From Labia minor (Eukaryota; Arthropoda; Insecta; Dermaptera; Spongiphoridae), in NCBI GenBank assembly GCA_963082975.1, contig OY720344.1, positions 76,124,053 through 76,188,052 on the forward strand: 64,000 nucleotides of DNA, given 5' to 3'. The position numbers were made by a program, and so were the translations under genes. The notes beneath the pieces are model-generated. The model was given only the letters and a program-made list of their open reading frames with translations. It searched no databases and was not told the DNA's origin. This document shows positions 56,695 through 64,000 of the stretch, in pieces (position 1 is the stretch's first letter; each line of letters starts with the position of its first letter).

Positions 56695-58759
56695 CTTGAG
56701 CAAGCTCCATTCAATTTCTATCTTCTCCCAATTCCCTCATATGTATCATTATATTATTGTTTAATTCGTCACCAGTTTATTCTACCAACCTTTAATAAAG
56801 TGAGTTATTCCAAGTTAGAAATTTATTTCCAATTTGCATTCGTTAGTTTAATTAGATGAGACAAAGTTAGAATAAGGAATTGATAAACTTTTTAAATAGT
56901 TACTAAAAACTACTATAACATTCTTTTCTTAAACTAAATTTAAACCATTTTATGGTAATAATTACTATTCAACGAAAATATTTGAGTTCTAAAGATAATA
57001 ATTATGATTTCTAAATTTATTTTATTTTATAAAAGGTATAGGTTCTATTTTATTTTCAATAAAATAAATATACAATATTTTTATTCTAGTTCTTATTAAA
57101 GAATATTATGAAATAATTTATAAAAAAATTATAATTTTATATTTCATATATAATATTGATTTTTAATTTGATATTATTATATTACTTTGGTAATTGATAT
57201 TTATGTATGTAAAATATAATTTTAACGTAATGATATGTATAATATCATCAAAGAGTGATTATTATGCTGGTACATGTAACTAATAATGATTTTCATTTTA
57301 TTTTTTAATTAAGAAAAATTTATGCAAATTATCCTCTCTCAAGTTTGATTTCTAATTTCTTCAAATGAAAAAGGGTAGTTGGTGGACTGAAGACTTTTTC
57401 TTTTGATTTAACACCCTTGGATAGAAGAGAACGGCGCCAATGAAAACGAATTCGCTTCAATTAGAGACAAAGAAGAAGAAAAGAGCCAACGGAGAAAAGC
57501 TTTTTTTTATTCCCGGTTTTTTTTTCCCAAGTGAAATGTATTTAATGAAACAAGAGAATGAAAAGAGTGTGGGGGGGGGAAGAGGGACAATGTTTTCATC
57601 TACTATTTTCTTAAATATTTCATAATTAATATATAGTTATATATAAATAGTTAAGGTTTAATTTAGGAATTTAATTGAATATTTTGTTTGGAATTTTTTG
57701 AATAGTTTTGAGTTTGGAAATTGATTTGGGTAGATATAAAACAACAATAATATACGAGTATATAATGGGTTGGTTAAAGTTTTTTTTTTGTTTTTGTTTT
57801 TTGAATATATAGAAACCGACCAAGAGGATGGAGACCAATTGGCTTGTCAATGGTTTAAATGAATAATCGACCCAGACTGATATCTATTCAATTTTGAACA
57901 CTCGGTCTGTTTTTTATAGAAGTGATTGGACCATCGAATTTGGTCATTCCATTTGACAAAAGACATCAAAACAAAATAATGACAAAAAAATATTTCTAAT
58001 ACAATATTATTGTATTTATATATAGATTTATATTATTGTGTTAATAAATTTGTTTTCATTTATAAATAAGATTAGTCAAGAAGCCATTATTTAGAATTGG
58101 GAATTACACCACTTCAATCTGGATCAATTGTGTACATAATTATAAATATAATAGAAAACAGTTATTCAAAGATTCCTTATCGAACAATAAGTACTAGTCT
58201 TGACAATAATACCTTTTCACTGAAAAAGATAATCCTTTGTCAATAAAAAAGAGATATAAATATATTTTACTACTCTTAAAAATAATAATCACTAAATAAA
58301 TAAATATTTAAAAAGGTTTTTAGATTTTTTTTGCTCTCTAATTGATGAAAATAAAAAAAAAATTGTAAATTTAATTATATATAAATAAAATAAATATTTA
58401 AACTAAATCATGTTAATTATTTTAGAATTGAAAAAAAACATTCAAATAATGGATTGAATAATTTCAATAAATTCTGAGTCAAATATAATTTTATATAATA
58501 ATACACTAAATGTTATTTATAATAAATTATAAATAAATACTAATACTGATTTAGATTTAATGATTTATTTTGCTTGTATTTATTTTCATTCAAGATGAGA
58601 TTATTACTTTATTTATGTTTATGAGAAAATAATTAAAAAAAAAACAAATAATTTTTTAATAAAATTAAAATATTGAAAGATAATTTTATATGCACGCAAA
58701 CAAAAATATAATAAAATGTTTAATTAAAAAGAATATTATATATATTAATTCCCCTAATT
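56695..58759. other. Mostly AT-rich stretch
   Basis: Positions 57400-57500 and 57810-57960 are less AT-rich. The latter has an acceptor-like ATATAG followed by ETDQEDGDQLACQWFK and a stop, which could be a short terminal exon, but nothing confirms it. A G8 run lies near 57572-57580. Confidence 0.4.
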
Positions 58760-59116
58760 GGAGGTGGCTTGGCCGAGAGTGTAGCGTGGCAACCTTCTAC
58801 ACAAGAAGTCGGCGTTCGATTCTAACCAAGAACGAATTTTTCTAATAAATTCAATTTAACATCAGGTGCCTCCGGCTCCAGGAACTGACAAGCCCTGGTT
58901 CTATACAACCCTGCACCAGCAGGACTACCTCAACAAGCAACCATAAGCAACAATTGATCGTGATGAGAATAACACTCTTCATGAGCACACAAAAAAAAGA
59001 AGAATGAATTTAACACCTAAAGGACATTCATATATGGGCACACTTAACATCAATACCCTTGAATATGGGAGCTTTGCGTGATCCTAGATGGTCCAGACGC
59101 AAATAATAATAATAAT
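58760..59116 (+). mobile_element. Complete tRNA-derived SINE (second family) with 14-bp TSD
   Basis: TAATTCCCCTAATT is duplicated at 58746-58759 and 59116-59129. The head GGAGGTGGCTTGGCCGAGAG then TGTAGCG is an A-box region and GCGTTCGATTCTAACC the B box, in tRNA-like spacing. The body includes GGTGCCTCCGGCTCCAGGAA, CAACCCTGCACCAGCAGGAC and GGGAGCTTTGCGTGATCCTA. The tail is (AAT)n. Sequence and duplication look well preserved, so it is a recent insertion. It differs from the SINEs at 24427 and 36241. Confidence 0.92.
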
Positions 59117-59224
59117 AATTCCCCTAATTAGCTGTCTACTATTTGTAGTCTTAATTTTAAGATAAGAGCTTTACAATAGCAATACAATAGCAATACAATT
59201 TTGGTAATAGCTGCTGACTTCATG

Positions 59225-59770
59225 ATGATGTTTAAAAATTGGCGCGAAAAAAAATTGGAGCCAATATCACTTCCTATATAAGAGCTGGCATCACCCATCA
59301 TGAGTCAGTCCGCTTGAATCGGACAGGGGGGGACTCTCTTATGGGACCACTTGAAACACAGTTTCGCTTGTTCGCTGCACTAGAGGCGTTGCTGGCACTA
59401 ATTTTAATTCATTTTAAATATCGTAAATATCTGACAGCTTACATCCGCTAATCCGCTCCGATTCGCTTGTATTTGCTATTATCTGACGCCGACCAATTGC
59501 ATGCAATATGGTTCCTAGAGTAAGTATAATTAATATAATTAATATAATTTTTTTCTCAATTAGTTAGTGTTCGCATCCCTATGAATGTAGTGGCGCTAAA
59601 CGCAGTTTCAAAATTTAACATTGCGTGTCCCTGCCCTGGAATCGGAGCAAGCGTACGGTACTTGAAAACGACTGCAGAATAAGCAGTCGAAACGTTGTAC
59701 AGTTATTTTAATTCAATAAATAAGTTTATACAAACACAATGTGGTCTTTTAATAAAAATTCCCTTAATAA
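59225..59770 (+). mobile_element. Penelope-like element end with hammerhead-like motif
   Basis: Positions 59658-59700 read CTTGAAAA, a stem CGACTGC/GCAGTCG around AGAATAA, then GAAACGTTGTA. The GAAAC-GTT-GTA part fits the tiny stem III and cleavage site of the minimal hammerheads described in Penelope-like elements. The CTGAnGA core box is changed to CTTGAAAA. It is followed by AATAAA and a CAATGTGGTCTTTTAATAAA-type end shared with 25455-25560. Upstream, CTATATAAGAGCTGGCATCA could be a TATA promoter region. No reverse transcriptase or GIY-YIG frame is present. Confidence 0.55.
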
Positions 59771-61048
59771 TTTGACAAAATTGTTTATTGTCAAAACAAA
59801 TATAATTTTGTTCGATTAGAAAAAAGAACAACCTTTAATTTATTAATACAAATAGACAGGACAAGGGTAAAAGAATAATTTTTCAAATTTTAAAAAGAAC
59901 ATTAAAAAAAAAACGACCCAGCCTTCAAAATAAATACAAAAACAAATAAATAGGCAAATTAACTAGGAATATGAAGTGAAAAAAGAAATGAATATGAATG
60001 CCCTTGGAATATAACACTTGGGCGGAAAAAAAATAAAAATAGACAATTTGCTTAGAGAATAACGCCAATCGTGTCAAGTTTATTAATACAATTACACCTT
60101 TCATTTTATTGAGGTCGAAAACTAATTAGGGGATAGGAAACTAAATAAAGACAGCAATTGAAAACTATGTTATATGACAAACAGCAATACTTTGATTCAT
60201 GATAAAATTAAAATAATTTTAATTAATTGGGGAAATTCGATGTAAAATTATAGGAAATTAAAACAACTCGTATTTATTTATTTCTATTTGAGATTTTTCT
60301 AAAATCCAAAATCCATGGGATGAAGGTTTTTTTACAATTTTGAGATTGTATTTAAACCATCAAGAATTATTTTGACTAAACATGACAAGAGAGCAATAAA
60401 TTACTTTCTCGAAAACTGAACTAAAGCCCAAAGACACTTTCAAATAGAAGATACAACTCACGCCTTAATTTAATTATTTATATTCCTTATTATATTATTA
60501 TATTATTAAAAATTATTATATTATTATTATCTCACATATCTATAATTCAAATTGCTTGATTTGAAGAATCAAAAACGACAATCAATTTTGAGGTAAAGAT
60601 TAAAAAAATTATGTAAAAATTTAAAATTTAGATTAACTGCTTTGGAACTCAAAACTTAAACTTTTTCGTTATATTATCAGCAAGATTATTCTTTTCCTAA
60701 AAAAAAATAATAAACTAAATCGTTAAATAATATCTTAATCCAAATATTTATATTATAAGAAACCTAAAAATTTAAAAATAAAAACAATCCTGTAATCAAA
60801 ATTCAGTAATAGTAGAAAACTCAATATTGTTTAACAATAATATGTCAAAAAATTAATCAATCTTGATTAAAATAGATAAACTGTTTATTTAATTTTATAT
60901 TTATTTTGAATTTCTTTATATAAACATTTATTAATAAAAAATTAATTCATGATTTTTATATAAGTAATTATAAAAAATTATACAAAAATATTTTTTTTAA
61001 ATTTTAATATCAATTTTAATTATTATACAATAGATATGATATATACAC

Positions 61049-61087
<39 letters not shown>

Positions 61088-61643
61088 GTAGATTCGTTAA
61101 TTCAGAAATATATCACTTTTTTAAATTTTTGTAGAATTAGAAGTGTTCAATTATCTTTATAAATTTATTAAATTTAAGATTGAATATACGAGTACATGTA
61201 GATTGAGTTATCACAATATCCTTTGACCTTTAGATTATGCAACCAAACTATCTGATTTATAAAGGAATTACCAATTTCCTTAAAATATCCTATTTTTATT
61301 ATCATCATTATTATCAGCATTTCTGCATTAATGTAAACAATTAATATTTTATAAATAATATTAAATAACTGAATAAAACTAAATAAATATGATTTAATAT
61401 ACTGTAATTAAAGATAGGATGTCTAAATTAAATCTCAGGAGGTTTACGGAATAAATCAACATTAATTTTCTAATTGAGAATTCAATTTGTATAGTCCTGA
61501 CATTTTCACAAGTATCATAAACATAAACTAGAATCAAAAGGACAGAGAAGGTCAATTTTAACGATAATAAAGCCCATTTTCAAATTTAAACTTTCTCTCT
61601 ATATTGTTCTTTAGGTGAGGTTTGCGGTCATCGAGGTCTCTAT

Positions 61644-61680
<37 letters not shown>

Positions 61681-63334
61681 CATTTCAGATTTTAATTAAA
61701 TTATATTTTTAATTTAATATCCAATGATTATAATTCACAAGGTAATAATAGATAATATTATTTTATTATTTTTATATTAATTATAATTATTATTCTATCG
61801 ATTTATTTTATTTAAATTTAATATAAGTATGTTATTTTTTAATTAAAATTTTAAAATGAATATATTTATATTAAAAAAAACATTAAAAAAAAATTTTAAT
61901 ATATAATAGTGATTAATAATTTCAATTTTTATTATTCTAAAGAAAATGAAAAATTTTAATTAAACGACTATAAAAAACTAATTTTATTTATGATAGTATA
62001 TAATTCCATATGTCGTTTTTTAATTTTTAGAATAGTTTGGTCCATATTAATTATAGAGATAGTATTTTTGTAGAGGGAGAAAAAATAGAGAAGAGAATCT
62101 TTAATTGTAAATTTTAATATTTTCTTATTTAGTAACGTTTTAGTATATATAATATTTAACCTTTTTCATTATTTTATAATACTATATATTTGTATATATT
62201 TTGAATTGCATTTAAATATATCATTATCCAGTATTGTCTTTTGTTTGTAAATAATAAGCACAGTTGTAACAAAGCATAAGAAAAGGTTGCATAAACAAAC
62301 GGCGTAGTGGGAGATATTTCAATAATAAAGAATAAAAGAGAGACAAAAATGATCAACGTAAGGTTCATTCTTCTAGTTATATATTAAATTCTTAATTTTA
62401 TACAAATATTTTTACTTTCTAATAAATATATATATATATATATATATAATACAATATATAGGTATACATGGCATATATAACTTTTAACATTAATTATAAT
62501 AATTCATGATAGAAATAAATAAATAAAATAAATATTCACTATTAAACACAATTAAAATTAATTTATCTTTAAGTTTCAAGTACGATTGATTTGATTTATT
62601 ATAATTCTATAACGAATCCGGAAACAAACCAAAACAATTGTACTCTGTCTCTCGATACACATAAAATTGATTTTCCTTTCTCTTGGTACAATGTGCTTCT
62701 ATTTTCAATCTACTACTACTACAATCAACAACATCAACCAACATCGTAACGTTTTTTAACTGCGTTTTAATCTTTTTAATGCCGTATCAATCAATTTTTG
62801 TGAATTATTTATTTCTTTTACGAGTGCAAATTGTTTTTGTATTAAATTGTTTTTTACTAAACAATCTTTATTTTTGTTATTCGTAATACGAATAAGAATA
62901 GATCTATCGAGTTTATATTATTTACACTTGAACTTGGTAGTAAAAAAAGAATTATTTACCAAATCAAATAATAAATCAAATATTGAAAAATATTTGTATT
63001 ATTGTTTGAGTTAAAAGATTTATTATTTTTATTCTGATATTTTAATCTGATCTGATTTAATAATATTTGTAATTCTTTTTCCAATTTATATAATTTCGAA
63101 TTGATTCAGGGTTTTCAAGATTGAATCATATTCCTATCCAATTACTATGAAATATTGCAATATATTATTAATATTAATTAATTAATATTCTGAAGAAGCT
63201 ATAAAAATATTCATTTTAAATAGCATTTTCTTGGTCTGAAAATAAATATTTACATTCCTATTAAAAGTTTTATTAAACATTTTCTAATAATTTCTTTTAA
63301 ATAAAAACTAAATTATAAATGACCTTTCTATATA
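59771..63334. other. AT-rich non-coding stretch with TA microsatellites
   Basis: (TA)n tracts lie at about 61047-61085, 61648-61678 and 62427-62448. Positions 62600-62760 are slightly less AT-rich. The 64-codon minus frame at 62174-62368 is hydrophobic but unsupported. I see no gene. Confidence 0.55.
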
Positions 63335-63475
63335 AGTGCCCATAATTATAAAATTGGTCTAAGTTTTGTTTAATGAAAATTTATTATGAATATGTGTGAA
63401 ATTTTGTGTGATTTTCACATGAAAATGTTTTTAAAGCTTGAATTGACTTAGACTACTTTTAGAATTATGGGCACA
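63335..63475. mobile_element. Tc1/mariner-type MITE (GTGCCCATAATT ends)
   Basis: TA lies on both sides (63333-63334 and 63476-63477). The ends read AGTGCCCATAATTATAAAA then TTGGTCTAAG, and the inverse from the right TGTGCCCATAATTCTAAAAG then TAGTCTAAG. At 141 bp it is nearly all terminal repeat. Confidence 0.8.
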
Positions 63476-64000
63476 TATATATCTTCTACAATTTAAGGCC
63501 AAATTATTAACATTAAATCATTATTTATATCTAATGAAAGTATAATTTTATTAATATATCTAAATACAAATGTACTCGTATTTAGACAAAACTATATAGG
63601 TAAAGTATATTATATATATAATTTCCTCCTTCTATTTTTCTATTGATTTTTTTTTAATATTTATTTATTTAAATTAATTTATTTAATAAAAGCTTTTTTG
63701 TTAAAAATTTAATTTTAATATTTATCCTTGTTATTTATATATAGGAGAAAGAAAAATATTAATATAATCAAAACATAGGGTGTGCAAATTTTCATATTTT
63801 ATAAATGTTTTATTTTATTATAAACCTGCAATGAATTTATCATTTTTAAGGATATACCTATACTCATAATGTTTGTAGAATATATTTTATCAAAAAAAGT
63901 TTTCCTTTAAAAAAAGCTTTAAATTCAGATTAAGTGTATTTAAATTAATATTAAATTTATAAGAAAAATAAATAATTATTATAAATTTTTTTTAGAATAT
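63476..64000. other. AT-rich non-coding stretch
   Basis: Nothing is supported up to the window edge. Confidence 0.55.

Noticed and set aside
62174..62368. A signal-peptide-like 64-codon minus frame
   Set aside because: Hydrophobic residues are expected from T-rich DNA (Phe, Leu, Ile); there is no homology, splice site or conserved context.
1..64000. CRISPR arrays, bacterial operons, phage or bacterial defence genes
   Set aside because: No regularly spaced repeats and no prokaryotic gene organisation; repeats here are dispersed eukaryotic transposons and microsatellites.

Overview
The window is AT-rich animal nuclear DNA, probably from an arthropod. It has GT-AG introns up to 24 kb, no operons, and a dense layer of eukaryotic transposons: hAT MITEs with exact 8-bp target duplications, Tc1/mariner remnants, a Helitron, tRNA-derived SINEs, non-LTR (LINE) tails and Penelope-type ends. 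It also carries a decayed mitochondrial 16S rRNA insert (NUMT). The arthropod assignment rests mainly on a GTPase gene that reads like the insect Rgk proteins. I cannot name the species. Almost all short open frames are chance frames in AT-rich DNA. || The main gene is an RGK-family (Rad/Gem/Kir-like) small GTPase on the minus strand. I can place four phase-compatible exons: 52347-52683 (Pro/Thr-rich N-terminal region), 51358-51600 (basic/Ser-rich, pre-G-domain), 42530-42729 (P-loop and switch I region) and 18112-18203 (the following strands, with the RGK-type degenerate G3). They are separated by introns of about 0.75, 8.6 and 24.3 kb. The first coding exon should lie above 52.7 kb and the C-terminal G4/G5 and tail exons below 18.1 kb; I did not find either. 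Two plus-strand exons at 10044-10261 and 13631-13747 are also phase-compatible. They belong to an unidentified gene with a basic coiled-coil-like region, lying where the 3' part of the RGK gene should run. || Layout. 0-9.7 kb: end of a Tc1-like element, a long-TIR DNA element with a small ORF, three hAT MITEs and a palindromic Penelope-like end. 10-14 kb: unidentified plus-strand gene, with an antisense LINE fragment in its intron. 16.8-20 kb: two copies of a Helentron-like repeat (here 'R'), one split by a deleted mariner, flanking RGK exon 18112-18203. 20-42 kb: the giant RGK intron, holding SINEs, hAT MITEs, a Helitron of about 3 kb with nested insertions, the NUMT, a fold-back mariner and further R copies. 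42-53 kb: RGK exons and introns with more MITEs and fold-back elements. 53-64 kb: a LINE fragment, a possible non-coding exon, a hAT MITE, a complete SINE with target duplication, a Penelope-like end and a small MITE in otherwise plain AT-rich DNA. || I see no new enzymatic or defence system. The most unusual signals are an internal module shared by three hAT MITEs with different ends, paired hammerhead-like Penelope ends carrying the same core variant, the nested transposons, and the very long RGK gene.
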